A stretch of DNA of 50,256 bases, from assembly GCA_029258325.1 (NCBI GenBank), contig JARHZF010000128.1, positions 1 to 50,256 on the forward strand, written 5' to 3'. This document shows, piece by piece, positions 9,370-17,548 of the stretch. This DNA is from Anaerobiospirillum sp. (GTDB lineage Bacteria > Pseudomonadota > Gammaproteobacteria > Enterobacterales > Succinivibrionaceae). Numbering within the stretch: position 1 is the stretch's first letter; every line of letters starts with the position of its first letter. A program made the translations under genes and the position numbers. The notes beneath the pieces were generated by a model. The model had not been told where the DNA came from. It worked only from the letters and a program-made list of their open reading frames with translations, and made no database searches.

Positions 9370-9933
9370 CTATTTTTGACTTTTGCCGCATAAAACTTTA
9401 GTTGATGCTATTAACTCCATCCATGCTTCTTGAACTTTATTTACATATCGCATATGAATCTTTTTTGATGCTTTGTAATTATAGTGATAATTGCCAACAC
9501 CTTTCCATATATCACCATTTACTTTTTCAATTTCACGTCTTATCAAATAACCCATAGCCCATATATTATGGCAAGGTTTTTTTTGAATATCTTCTTTTGA
9601 TAGAGCAAAACGAGAAAGTTCACCTAAACGCACATCATTAATTTGAGCAGGACCACAGTCTTTAGTACCATTTTTATTACGTGAACACTTACCAGAAACA
9701 TCACCTCTTTCTACATATAAAATAGAATATAAAAGCTCCTCTGGTAAGTCAAATTGATAAGAGACCCATGCTATGCAATTTTTATATTCTGCATATTTTT
9801 TCATGGGAGCTTTTGAATAAGCTATATCACGCCAATGCTCTGCATTTTGCTTACAAGGTTCTATTTGAGCATTAGCATTTTGTACAAAAAATATAAAAGT
9901 AAAAAATAAGAAAAAATATTTAATTATTTTCAT
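9370..9933 (-). CDS. Periplasmic lytic transglycosylase (SLT fold)
   Basis: A 187-residue secreted protein with a signal peptide (cleavage probably after NANA, residue 22) and a compact SLT domain: catalytic Glu75 in YVERGD, GPAQIN at 94-99 and a Tyr-containing GNYHYNY motif near 147. Several Cys may form disulphides. It cleaves peptidoglycan glycan strands, probably locally. Small enzymes of this kind (VirB1, PilT) serve type IV secretion or pili. Its ATG shares one base with the stop of the DotH-like gene upstream, so the two are translationally coupled. A general housekeeping transglycosylase is the alternative. Confidence 0.8.
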   Translation of the reverse strand: MKIIKYFFLFFTFIFFVQNANAQIEPCKQNAEHWRDIAYSKAPMKKYAEYKNCIAWVSYQFDLPEELLYSILYVERGDVSGKCSRNKNGTKDCGPAQINDVRLGELSRFALSKEDIQKKPCHNIWAMGYLIRREIEKVNGDIWKGVGNYHYNYKASKKIHMRYVNKVQEAWMELIASTKVLCGKSQK

Positions 9934-10646
9934 TACTTTAGCTCTTTTAATTCTAAAAGACTATCAACTAAAACTTCCTCTAAATCCTCAAAAGAATTTT
10001 CCTCAAAAGTAATTTTTTGAGCACTTGGATTTGGCTTTGCAAATTTTACTAAAGGAGCTTTGACTAAATTTGAGCCCTCTCTTATATCATTAACCTTAAT
10101 ACTTTCAATAATTGTTTTAACTCTTTTATCTTTATTAATTAAAGATAAAGGTCTTAACATAAAGACTAAAGGTTCTTGATAATCTTGTAAATTTACAATT
10201 AAAGTTGTATTGCTAGCTCCTTGTAATTGCTTAATAATAAGCTCTGAAGTATTAGCAGTAGTTGTTGCCATAAAACCTTGATTTTCAAGTTTTATATTTT
10301 TTATATCCCAAGGATAACTATCAGAGTCATAAAATCTAAGAATAGTTGTACCATATTGAGGTATAGCTATTTGTTCATTTGGAATATAAGAGTAAGACAG
10401 ACGTAAAATACCACTTTCCTCATCTCCTGGCACAACTACAGGGGATGGAATTTCTGTAGTTAAATCAAGATCTGATTTGGTATCATTTTTTAAAACGTTT
10501 TCTTTTAATTGCTCTTTAGTTCTATAGTCTAATAAATACTCACCTAACTCAGGTGGAGCTTTAGGTGCCTCAATAGCACTTAATACATATGGAGCATATA
10601 ATGCCACCATAAAGAATAAACAAGATTTTTTATAATTAATTATCAT
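9933..10646 (-). CDS. DotH/IcmK-like protein (type IVB secretion outer-membrane core family), orphan
   Basis: A 237-residue exported protein with a signal peptide (cleavage near residue 24). After a Pro-rich linker, the segment at about 85-175 resembles the core of DotH/IcmK and TraN of type IVB systems: a Tyr/Ile-rich strand, TTILRFYDSDSYPWDI (100-115), a segment like the usual n-x-L-x-I part, then TTLIVNLQDYQEPLVFMLRP. The family call comes from this remembered pattern, not from a search. It is shorter than Legionella IcmK (about 360). No other dot/icm or conjugation gene is present. It is coupled to the lytic transglycosylase and lies 32 bp after pdxB. An unrelated beta-sandwich envelope protein is possible. 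Confidence 0.5.
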   Translation of the reverse strand: MIINYKKSCLFFMVALYAPYVLSAIEAPKAPPELGEYLLDYRTKEQLKENVLKNDTKSDLDLTTEIPSPVVVPGDEESGILRLSYSYIPNEQIAIPQYGTTILRFYDSDSYPWDIKNIKLENQGFMATTTANTSELIIKQLQGASNTTLIVNLQDYQEPLVFMLRPLSLINKDKRVKTIIESIKVNDIREGSNLVKAPLVKFAKPNPSAQKITFEENSFEDLEEVLVDSLLELKELK

Positions 10647-10678
10647 ATTACAATATATATTATTTATATAAATTAAAG

Positions 10679-11809
10679 CTATTCTACATCAAAACCTAGC
10701 TCTTTTAATAAATTTCTATCGTTTTTATTAGTAATGCCTTTTATTAATAAAGTAGATAATTCATGACGCTCTCTATAATTTTTGCGTAAATAATCAAAAG
10801 ATTGACCATCTATACATGTATGTTTAAAGAGATTAACATCATAATTTACATCATAGACAAGATAGACAAGACGCGTAATTAAATTTAAATCAATAACACT
10901 ATCCTTATCTAAAGTTACACTTAAAACTTCTTTTTTTAAGTTTTTAAGTAGAGGTTTTTTATCTATATTAAAGTATTTTGCTAAGGCATCATAAAGCATT
11001 AAAGTTGCCTTTAACTTAGATTCATAAGAATAACCTGCAATATGTGCTGTATGTCCTTGCAAATAATTTAATAATTTTCTATTTTTTAAATGTGGCTCAT
11101 TTTCAAAAACATCAAGCCATACTTTAAAGTCTTTATTTATATTTTCTATAAAATAAAGTAAAGCATCATTATCTATAACATCACCACGTGAGGCATTAAT
11201 TAAAATACAATCCTTTTTTAAAAGTTTAAGCTCATCTAAAGTAAACATATGATAAGTCTTATAAGGACCATCTTTTATTAAAGGTACATGTAAAGATATA
11301 ATATCTGCATCTAAAACACGTTTAAAATCATCATGACAACTAACATCACCTAAGTCTTTTTTAGGTGGATCGTATTTATAAATATTAAAACCAAGTGCTT
11401 TTGCTCTTTGTTCTGTTTGAGAACCTGTATTACCACAACCTACAATAGCTAAGGTTTTATCTTTTATCTTTATATTAAAACGTGAAATTAAAGTTAAGAG
11501 TGTAGATAAAATATAATCACCTACAGACTCCCTATTATTACCAGGAGCTGATGTAAACTCTATATTTTTACTCTTAAGTAATTCTCTATCAATATGATCA
11601 AAGCCTGCTGTTGCTGTACCTACAAATTTAAGTTTATTTGCATCTTTTAAAAGATTGCTATTTACCAAGGTTACAGATCTAATTAAAAGTGCATCAATAT
11701 CAATCAAATCCTGACTGTTTATAGAGCGACCATCTTTTAATATAACAGTTGCAATATCTGAAAAGATTTCATGAGCATGAGGCATGGCCTTATCAATTAA
11801 AATTTTCAT
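10679..11809 (-). CDS. pdxB: Erythronate-4-phosphate dehydrogenase PdxB
   Basis: PdxB oxidises 4-phosphoerythronate in the DXP-dependent pyridoxal 5'-phosphate pathway. The 376-residue protein begins KILIDKAMPHAHEIF, has the D-2-hydroxyacid dehydrogenase NAD-binding motif VGCGNTGSQ, the INASRGDVID segment, and the catalytic His in HIAGYSYE, followed by a PdxB-type C-terminal dimerisation region. An in-frame start 16 codons upstream is less likely: GGAATAAATCAT precedes the ATG at 11809. It is the first gene of the minus-strand block and divergent from purT. Confidence 0.92.
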   Translation of the reverse strand: MKILIDKAMPHAHEIFSDIATVILKDGRSINSQDLIDIDALLIRSVTLVNSNLLKDANKLKFVGTATAGFDHIDRELLKSKNIEFTSAPGNNRESVGDYILSTLLTLISRFNIKIKDKTLAIVGCGNTGSQTEQRAKALGFNIYKYDPPKKDLGDVSCHDDFKRVLDADIISLHVPLIKDGPYKTYHMFTLDELKLLKKDCILINASRGDVIDNDALLYFIENINKDFKVWLDVFENEPHLKNRKLLNYLQGHTAHIAGYSYESKLKATLMLYDALAKYFNIDKKPLLKNLKKEVLSVTLDKDSVIDLNLITRLVYLVYDVNYDVNLFKHTCIDGQSFDYLRKNYRERHELSTLLIKGITNKNDRNLLKELGFDVE

Positions 11810-11834
11810 ATGATTTATTCCTTTCAATTGTTTT

Positions 11835-11854
11835 ATATACTTAAGTTTGTATAT
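11835..11854. promoter_or_regulatory. Inverted repeat in the pdxB-purT divergent promoter region
   Basis: ATATAC, 8 bases, GTATAT. A good -10 element for purT (TATAAT, 11859-11864) lies just downstream, so the repeat covers the -35/spacer area. It does not match the PurR consensus. This is a structural observation only. Confidence 0.3.
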
Positions 11855-11918
11855 CAATTATAATTTAGAAATCTTATTTAAGATTAATTTAATAATGTTT
11901 TTCTCTAAGGTAAAAAAA

Positions 11919-13109
11919 ATGACTTCAATATGTAATAACTTTAATGGCAAAAGAACAAAAGCTTTACTTTTAGGTTCAGGCGAACTAGGTAAAGAAGTTT
12001 GTATTGAGCTTATGCGTATGGGTGTTTATGTAATTGCTTGCGATAAATATGAAAATGCACCAGCTATGCAAGTTGCAAATGATTTTGCTGTTATTAATAT
12101 GAAAGATAAAGAGGAACTTAGAGCATTAATTCATAAAGTAGAACCAGATTATGTAATACCTGAAATTGAAGCTATCTCTACTACAACTTTAGTTGAGCTT
12201 GAAGAAAGTGAAAACTTAAATGTTATTCCATCAGCTAAAGCTGCTAATATTACAATGAATAGAGAGGCTATACGTAATCTTGCAGCAAATGAATTAGATC
12301 TACCAACCTCACCATTTTTCTTTGCCTCATCTTTAGAAGAAGTTAAAGATAATATTCACACTGTAGGCTATCCTTGTATTATGAAACCTGTTATGAGCTC
12401 ATCTGGCAAGGGTCAAAATACTATAAGAAATGAAGAAGATATTGAAAGAGCATGGATTGATGCTTGTACTTCAGGTCGTGGTGGTGAAGCTCGTGTTATT
12501 GTAGAGGGCTTTGTTAAATTTGATAGAGAAATAACTTTGCTTACAATTAGTGCATGTGATGGTATTCATTTTTGTAAGCCTATAGGTCACAGACAAGAAG
12601 ATGGTGACTATAGAGAATCATGGCAACCTGAGATACTTGATGATGAATTAATGATAGAATGTAAGAGAATAGCATCTCAAGTAGTTAAATCTTTAGGTGG
12701 TTATGGTCTATTTGGTGTAGAACTATTTATATGTGGTGATAGTGTAATCTTCTCAGAACTATCTCCTCGTCCTCATGATACAGGCATGGTGACTTTAATA
12801 TCACAAGATATGTCAGAATTTGCTCTACATGTAAGAGCTTTACTAGGTCTACCTATTGGTGAAATCACTTTCATAGGACCATCAGCATCTGCAGCTGTAG
12901 TAGTTGAAGGTCGTGGTAATGATCTTACTTACTCAAACTTAAAAGATGCTTTATCTGTATGTAAGAGCTCACAAATTAAAATATTTGGTAAACCAAGCGT
13001 AGATGGTCACAGACGTTTAGCTGTTACCCTAGCTCGAGCAAATAATGTAGATGAAGCTTTAGACTTTGCAAAACAAATGCGTAGTAAAATAGGAGTAGAG
13101 GTGAAATAA
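11919..13109 (+). CDS. purT: Formate-dependent GAR transformylase PurT
   Basis: PurT makes formyl-GAR from GAR, formate and ATP in purine synthesis, without folate. The 396-residue ATP-grasp protein has LLLGSGELGKEV near the N-terminus, the ATP-binding loop MKPVMSSSGKGQ, and the metal-site region FGVELFICGDSVIFSELSPRPHDTGMV, typical of the family (E. coli 392). Longer in-frame versions start at 11847 and 11895, but TAAGG about nine bases before the ATG at 11919 favours that start. It leads a tight operon: the next gene starts inside its stop codon (TAATG). Confidence 0.95.
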   Translation: MTSICNNFNGKRTKALLLGSGELGKEVCIELMRMGVYVIACDKYENAPAMQVANDFAVINMKDKEELRALIHKVEPDYVIPEIEAISTTTLVELEESENLNVIPSAKAANITMNREAIRNLAANELDLPTSPFFFASSLEEVKDNIHTVGYPCIMKPVMSSSGKGQNTIRNEEDIERAWIDACTSGRGGEARVIVEGFVKFDREITLLTISACDGIHFCKPIGHRQEDGDYRESWQPEILDDELMIECKRIASQVVKSLGGYGLFGVELFICGDSVIFSELSPRPHDTGMVTLISQDMSEFALHVRALLGLPIGEITFIGPSASAAVVVEGRGNDLTYSNLKDALSVCKSSQIKIFGKPSVDGHRRLAVTLARANNVDEALDFAKQMRSKIGVEVK

Positions 13110-13303
13110 TGGCAATTCCACTAAAAAGATATGAAACAATGGATATTTACATTTTAGTATCTGCTGTTAATATGCAACTTAGAGATGAATTTTCATCTAT
13201 TGAAGATCTATGTAAAACTCATGAAATAGATCAAGATAAACTTGTAAAACGCCTAAAAGATGGTGGTTTTAAATATATTAAAGAACAAAATCAGTTTAAA
13301 TAA
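13109..13303 (+). CDS. DUF4250-family small protein
   Basis: This 64-residue protein resembles the DUF4250 family: an N-terminal M-D-I-Y-I-L-V-S-A-V-N-M-Q-L-R-D segment, then S-I-E-D-L-C, then a helix ending in GGFKYIKEQNQF. The family is small, probably helical, and has no known function. It overlaps purT by one base and abuts the ExoI-like gene, so the three are likely translated together. The family call is fairly secure; no function follows from it. Confidence 0.7.
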   Translation: MAIPLKRYETMDIYILVSAVNMQLRDEFSSIEDLCKTHEIDQDKLVKRLKDGGFKYIKEQNQFK

Positions 13304-14524
13304 ATGTCAAATAATATAGATAGACAATATTTATTTGTACTACCTGTTCCTCTAATGTCATCAAGCCTCAATGCAAGGCTTGGTGGCATTGCTTTTTTTA
13401 AAACAGATGCTACATTTAATATTATAGGTAAAAAGGAGTTTATAGCTTGCAGAACTCCTCCTTTTATACTACCTTCTGCAAACTTCTTGTATTCACAAGG
13501 TTTTATTCCAAATTCTTATGCAAATGCTCTTTGTGAAAGTGACTTTTTTGATAAGATATTACCTCTTTTTAAAGAAAGTAATACTACAATAGTTACTTTT
13601 TCACAAAGATATATGCAAATCTTAAAATCTATTGCTCTTCGTTGTTTTAAAGATGTAGATGTTTTTAATAATGTCTTTAGCATATTAGATATAAAAGTTG
13701 CACTGCAAAGTTGTAATCTTTTTGGTAATGTTAAAACTAAAGCTAAAGATAGTATTTTGCATAAAGCTTTTGAGTTAGGTTTTAAATTTGATAATAATGA
13801 TATTTTCTCAAGACTTGATGCTCTTTATCATGTAACCTTACATCTTTTAAAAAATGATAATAGATTGCTTAGTTATCTTATGCAAGGTAATGCTCAAAAA
13901 TATGAGCTTATAGATAAGAGTATTGCTGATAATACTTGTCTTTTTACTTTAGATAGTGACAAAAAAGAATATTTTATCTTTAAAGCATTAAAACGTGAAG
14001 ATAATTTACTTTTTGCCTTAAAGCTAGATTTTTCTAAGAATAAAGAAACTGTAAGTCTTGATTTAGATGATGCAAAACTTATTGCTCCTACTAATATACT
14101 TACAGAAAAAAGATGCTTTGATTTAAAAATAGATAAAGATGCTATTATCTCTAAATTACTTGTAGATGAAGAGTATGAAGAGAACTTTATTTATCCTTTT
14201 TATAAAGATTATCTTTTAAATTTATCTAAAGTTGATCTTAATGTCTTTAATAAGATAAAAGATAAAGGTGATATTCTAAATATAGATAAAAGAGCATCAC
14301 GTAAACTTAAACAAAAAATCTTTTTATTTAAAGCTGAAAATAAAGAGGGTCTTTTACTTGATAGTGAAAGACAATCTTACTATCAATATTGCGTACAAGC
14401 ACTGCAAAAAGAAGCTCCTCGCTATATGAAAGAATGTGAACTTATTATCGATAATTTAAATGAAAATGATAATAAGTCTTTTGCTTTAATGAATAAGATT
14501 AGTAATTATATAACTACACTTTAA
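13304..14524 (+). CDS. Exonuclease I (SbcB)-like protein lacking the catalytic residues
   Basis: The 406-residue protein follows E. coli ExoI (475 residues) over much of its length. The N-terminus aligns without gaps: YLF, 23 residues, then ATFNIIG against FLF, 23 residues, then SEFNVIG. Later LLSYLMQGNAQKYELID matches LFDYLFTHRNKHKLMALID, and LFKAENKEGLLLDSERQSYYQ matches LFNYRARNFPGTLDYAEQQRW. Yet the DEDDh residues are gone: D15 and E17 become Leu13 and Val15, the D108 region reads M-Q-I (104-106), and the HDA-MAD motif reads FSRLDA. It is thus probably catalytically inactive, perhaps a DNA- or SSB-binding protein. It starts directly after the DUF4250 stop; a small unknown gene follows after 2 bp. 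Confidence 0.72.
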   Translation: MSNNIDRQYLFVLPVPLMSSSLNARLGGIAFFKTDATFNIIGKKEFIACRTPPFILPSANFLYSQGFIPNSYANALCESDFFDKILPLFKESNTTIVTFSQRYMQILKSIALRCFKDVDVFNNVFSILDIKVALQSCNLFGNVKTKAKDSILHKAFELGFKFDNNDIFSRLDALYHVTLHLLKNDNRLLSYLMQGNAQKYELIDKSIADNTCLFTLDSDKKEYFIFKALKREDNLLFALKLDFSKNKETVSLDLDDAKLIAPTNILTEKRCFDLKIDKDAIISKLLVDEEYEENFIYPFYKDYLLNLSKVDLNVFNKIKDKGDILNIDKRASRKLKQKIFLFKAENKEGLLLDSERQSYYQYCVQALQKEAPRYMKECELIIDNLNENDNKSFALMNKISNYITTL

Positions 14525-14526
14525 TT

Positions 14527-14805
14527 ATGAAATTTATATTTAAAAATGCAAAGTGTGATGATGAATTTAAGCTCTTATTTCAAAAGGAGCTTTATTTTAA
14601 ATTAAGATCACATGATATTAGTATTGATAAGCACGATCCTATCTTAAATCCTTTTGCTTTTGATGAAAAAGTATATGAGGTAGAAGATGATAGTTTAGAA
14701 TGTTTGCTTGATGCCTATGCATCTATGCTTTTACATACTATTTATAATGAAGAAGATGCTCTTGAAGATGCTATTTTTGAGTCAACTATGGCAAATCATG
14801 GTTAA
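14527..14805 (+). CDS. Small acidic protein of unknown function
   Basis: A 92-residue soluble protein, acidic especially in its second half, with no signal peptide, membrane segment or motif that I recognise. It starts two bases after the ExoI-like gene and is the last gene before a GC-rich hairpin, so it is the fourth member of the purT operon. A partner of the ExoI-like protein is conceivable from position only. Confidence 0.65.
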   Translation: MKFIFKNAKCDDEFKLLFQKELYFKLRSHDISIDKHDPILNPFAFDEKVYEVEDDSLECLLDAYASMLLHTIYNEEDALEDAIFESTMANHG

Positions 14806-14810
14806 TTAAA

Positions 14811-14834
14811 AAGGGGAGCTAAATATCTCCCCTT
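14811..14834 (+). terminator. Terminator-like hairpin after the purT operon
   Basis: AAGGGGAG and CCCC-containing CTCCCCTT pair perfectly around an 8-base loop, 5 bp after the last stop codon. The T tract after the stem is poor, so it may act as a 3' stabiliser. Confidence 0.65.
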
Positions 14835-14936
14835 CAACTTCAACTAACTTCACATTTTATGAAAAATAAAATTCACTTCTTTATTTAAAATATTCAATTA
14901 GTATTTTTTATTTTAGTATAAAATGCTTATATGAGC

Positions 14937-15365
14937 TTATTTTATAAATGATCTGATTTCAATTATATACTTCTTTCCATCAAAATCACCTACTAAAAAG
15001 TTTTCCTTATGTTCGTTACCTTTATGATCTTCAATTAACACAATAACTTTTTGAATGTTTTTAAATTTTTCATTCATCTTTTCATCATCAGTATAATCGC
15101 TAACTTCTAAAACTTCATATTTCTTAAGACCACCTCCCTTCTTAGATTCTTCAGCTAAACCTTGAAATAGAGATTTTGCATACATAGCCCCTACACTCTT
15201 TTGATCTTGTGATGATACATAAAATAAAGAATAAGCTTTCTCGCCATCACCATCAGATAAACTTTTAAAAAAATCTAAAACAAGACTATCTGCTGATTGA
15301 CCACCACATGCTGTAATAAAAATAAAAGATGATAATACTATAAGTTTAGATATAAGTTTTTTCAT
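14937..15365 (-). CDS. DUF4878-type lipoprotein, paralogue 1
   Basis: A 142-residue lipoprotein with lipobox F-I-T-A-C (Cys20), then a small alpha+beta domain of NTF2-like pattern (LVLDFFKSLSDGDGEKAYSLF, then strands VIVLIEDHKGN and YIIEIRSF). This is the pattern of DUF4878 lipoproteins. Its neighbour at 15910-16335 is a paralogue with the same Cys20, the shared G-D-G-E-x-A-Y motif and the same fold order. Function is unknown; it is probably anchored in the inner or outer membrane facing the periplasm. Confidence 0.8.
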   Translation of the reverse strand: MKKLISKLIVLSSFIFITACGGQSADSLVLDFFKSLSDGDGEKAYSLFYVSSQDQKSVGAMYAKSLFQGLAEESKKGGGLKKYEVLEVSDYTDDEKMNEKFKNIQKVIVLIEDHKGNEHKENFLVGDFDGKKYIIEIRSFIK

Positions 15366-15909
15366 ATAAAAAATCCCTTTAAAATAAAATATTTTTATTA
15401 ATTAAAAAATTTTATAATTAAACATAAGTTTAATATACTTTATTTTATACAAAACTGATATAAATTTTTAGTTTGTTAAATTTTGGTGATTTACACAATA
15501 AAAATATAATAAAAATACCTATCTATATAAGATATAAAGATATTTGATATTAAAAAATGATATGTTTTGTATAAAAAGTCATTAAGTTGAAAAAATTTAT
15601 CTAAAAATATTACAAAATATAGATCTTTATGTGAATATAGTAGTTTAGATCTTTTATGAAAGTATTTTCTTAAATGCTAATGTAAAAGCTAACTTAAATT
15701 AAAAATCTACAAGTCAGATAGCTAAATGTATTCATTTACTATAATCACTAACACTGTGAACTTTAAAGCCTACTTATATCATTTTTTACTTATAAAAGAT
15801 CTAAAAAGCTTTTTAATAAAAAATAAAAAGGAATATTAAAAAATATTTAATACTCCTTAATAACTTAATAAGTTCTATATGTAAATATTAAAGCTATCTT
15901 TATTGCTTT
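15366..15909. other. Intergenic region between the two DUF4878 lipoproteins
   Basis: About 544 bp of AT-rich DNA without a supportable gene. It contains the terminator of the second lipoprotein gene (15811-15858) and should contain the promoter of the first near 15366-15450. ACTGTGAACTTTAA at 15753-15766 recurs in inverted orientation at 16667-16680, so the two copies flank the second lipoprotein gene. Confidence 0.6.
15811..15858 (-). terminator. Rho-independent terminator of the second DUF4878 gene
   Basis: AAGGAATATTAAA pairs with TTTAATACTCCTT with one mismatch around a 5-base loop. On the minus strand it is followed by TTTTTATTTTTTA. It begins about 50 bp after the stop codon. Confidence 0.75.
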
Positions 15910-16335
15910 TTATTTTTTAACTTCCTTTATATCCTTAACATCAAGATTATAAATTAAATTTTCACCTTTATAATCACCTATATAGAAAAGGAAGTCAGCT
16001 TCATTACCATTTTTTTCTTTTACATGTACAGTAACTAATTTTATACCTTCTTTTTCTTTAAAATCAGTAACTTCTTTAACTTCAGAGCTTTCAAAGCCAC
16101 CTAATTTCTTAGTATCTTGAGCAAGTGCAACTAAACTATCTTTTAAGATTTTAGCCATTTCATCATGCTCTTGTTCTTCTCTTGAAATACTTATTAATTT
16201 ATAAGCTTGTTCACCATCACCCTTTTCAATATAACTTAAAAAGTTTAAGGCAACTTCTTCATCCTTTGAACCACCACAGGCACTAAGAGTAATTAAAGAT
16301 AAAGCTATTAAAAGACTTGATAAAAACTTTTTCAT
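15910..16335 (-). CDS. DUF4878-type lipoprotein, paralogue 2
   Basis: A 141-residue lipoprotein with lipobox T-L-S-A-C (Cys20). The mature part has VALNFLSYIEKGDGEQAYKLIS, a helical stretch, then strands with KLVTVHVKEKNGN and LFYIGDYKGENLIY. The organisation matches paralogue 1, implying local duplication followed by strong divergence. It has its own terminator and an upstream region containing two intergenic repeats, so it is a separate transcription unit. Function is unknown. Confidence 0.8.
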   Translation of the reverse strand: MKKFLSSLLIALSLITLSACGGSKDEEVALNFLSYIEKGDGEQAYKLISISREEQEHDEMAKILKDSLVALAQDTKKLGGFESSEVKEVTDFKEKEGIKLVTVHVKEKNGNEADFLFYIGDYKGENLIYNLDVKDIKEVKK

Positions 16336-16486
16336 AAGAGTTCCTTTTTATTAAAGTAAAAAATATATCTACATAACTAAAATAGTTAATAAGATCTTAA
16401 ATATACTTTATTTCATAAAAATAATACATTATTTTTTCTTTATTTTGTGCAAATAAAGATATAAGAACAATATATAAAAAAACTAG

Positions 16487-16565
16487 TTCATGTGAAATTT
16501 ACGTTGTTTTACCCCAAAAAGCACTATGTTGATTATAGGTAACAATACAAAAATCACAAGGACTA
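16487..16565 (+). repeat. Palindromic intergenic repeat, copy B (full length)
   Basis: It starts TTCATGTGAAATTTACGTTG and ends AAAAATCACAAGGACTA; it aligns with the reverse complement of copy A over 79 bp with scattered differences. The ends form an imperfect inverted repeat. Confidence 0.75.
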
Positions 16566-16586
16566 AAAAACTAAAAAAAAATATAC

Positions 16587-16637
16587 TTCAAGTGAGATTT
16601 ATGTTGTTTCTACACAAGATAGGCACTATGTTAGTTT
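16587..16637 (+). repeat. Palindromic intergenic repeat, copy C (5' half)
   Basis: TTCAAGTGAGATTTATGTTG, then TTTCTACACAAGATAGGCACTATGTT in two adjoining blocks, very close to copy A. Similarity fades after about 50 bp, so the second arm is lost or diverged. Confidence 0.7.
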
Positions 16638-16736
16638 AAATATAGTAATTTTGATAGGTAAAAGTGTTAAAGTTCACAGTACATTTACTAGTTGTGATAT
16701 AAGATTTGTACTTTTTTAAAAGTGAACTTTTTTAGA

Positions 16737-16779
16737 AATTAAAAAAGGTAAAAATAACACGAGGCTATTTTTACCTTTT
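16737..16779 (-). terminator. Rho-independent terminator of dcd
   Basis: AAAAGGTAAAAATA and TATTTTTACCTTTT form a perfect 14-bp stem around a 9-base loop. On the minus strand the stem runs into a T tract. It lies 26 bp after the dcd stop codon. Confidence 0.9.
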
Positions 16780-16804
16780 ACCCAAACAACATTAAAAAAT
16801 GTAT

Positions 16805-17392
16805 CTAGTTATTATCGTCAGCAATCTTTGATGCTACTGCACCCTTTTGATGCTTATACTTAGCATTCTCTCTTTTTGTATAAGGGTGAAGACAATCACT
16901 GTCTAATCTTTCAAAATTTAAAGCACCAATAGACATGCCTGGAATTAAAATCAAATGTAATGGACCTGCATTACAGAACTCAAGCACAATATTACCAGAC
17001 CAACCTGGATCAATTCTATGAGCTGTAGCATGAACCATAAGTCCTAAACGTGCAAGTGATGATCTACCATCAAGCCAACCTACAATATCAGATGGCAAAG
17101 TAACAGATTCACGTGTTACACCTAAAGCAAAGCCACCTGGAGCTAAAGAAAAACCTTCTTGTCCTCTTTTGATTGGCTTTGTTGTTATATCTTCCATTAT
17201 AGCTGAAATTTCAGCAGAACTTTGACCTAAATTTAAAGCAGATATAACTTTATGTGACTTAAAGACACGAAACTCATCGCCTAAAGTAAGATCTACAGAT
17301 ACACCTGTAACTACTTTATTATCAGGACGAGGTTCTATAATAATTTCTTTATTATCTAAACACTCTAAAATTTGTCTATCATTAAGTCGCAT
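16805..17392 (-). CDS. dcd: dCTP deaminase Dcd
   Basis: Dcd deaminates dCTP to dUTP, the main route to dUMP and thymidylate in gammaproteobacteria. The 195-residue protein matches the E. coli enzyme (193) throughout: MRLNDRQI, VGWLDGRSSLARLGLMVH, AHRIDPGWSG, catalytic Glu138 in VLEFCN, and the C-terminal QKGAVASKI that closes over the active site. AAAGGA precedes the ATG. The window also encodes a dCMP deaminase, giving a second route to dUMP. Confidence 0.96.
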   Translation of the reverse strand: MRLNDRQILECLDNKEIIIEPRPDNKVVTGVSVDLTLGDEFRVFKSHKVISALNLGQSSAEISAIMEDITTKPIKRGQEGFSLAPGGFALGVTRESVTLPSDIVGWLDGRSSLARLGLMVHATAHRIDPGWSGNIVLEFCNAGPLHLILIPGMSIGALNFERLDSDCLHPYTKRENAKYKHQKGAVASKIADDNN

Positions 17393-17487
17393 ATATATCC
17401 TTTATTAGATAAAATCAATTATTTAATAATGTATTATTATACATATTTTATTTGATTTATAAATAAGGAATTTTTTCATATTATAAT

Positions 17488-17529
17488 AAAAAAGCACCTA
17501 AAAGATAACTCCCTTAGATGCTTTTTTTT
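17488..17529 (-). terminator. Terminator of topA
   Basis: AAAAAGCA-c-CTAA pairs with TTAG-a-TGCTTTTT (one mismatch) and T-rich runs lie on both sides, so it may work in both directions. It begins 20 bp after the topA stop. Confidence 0.8.
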
Positions 17530-17548
17530 ATTTTTTTCTAAAAAAATA

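Larger units (their letters stand above)
16336..16804. other. Intergenic region with two palindromic repeats and the dcd terminator
   Basis: About 469 bp without a gene. It contains repeat copies B (16487) and C (16587), starting exactly 100 bp apart in the same direction, the second copy of the 14-bp inverted motif (16667-16680), and the dcd terminator at 16737-16779. The promoter of the second DUF4878 gene should lie between 16336 and the repeats. Confidence 0.65.
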
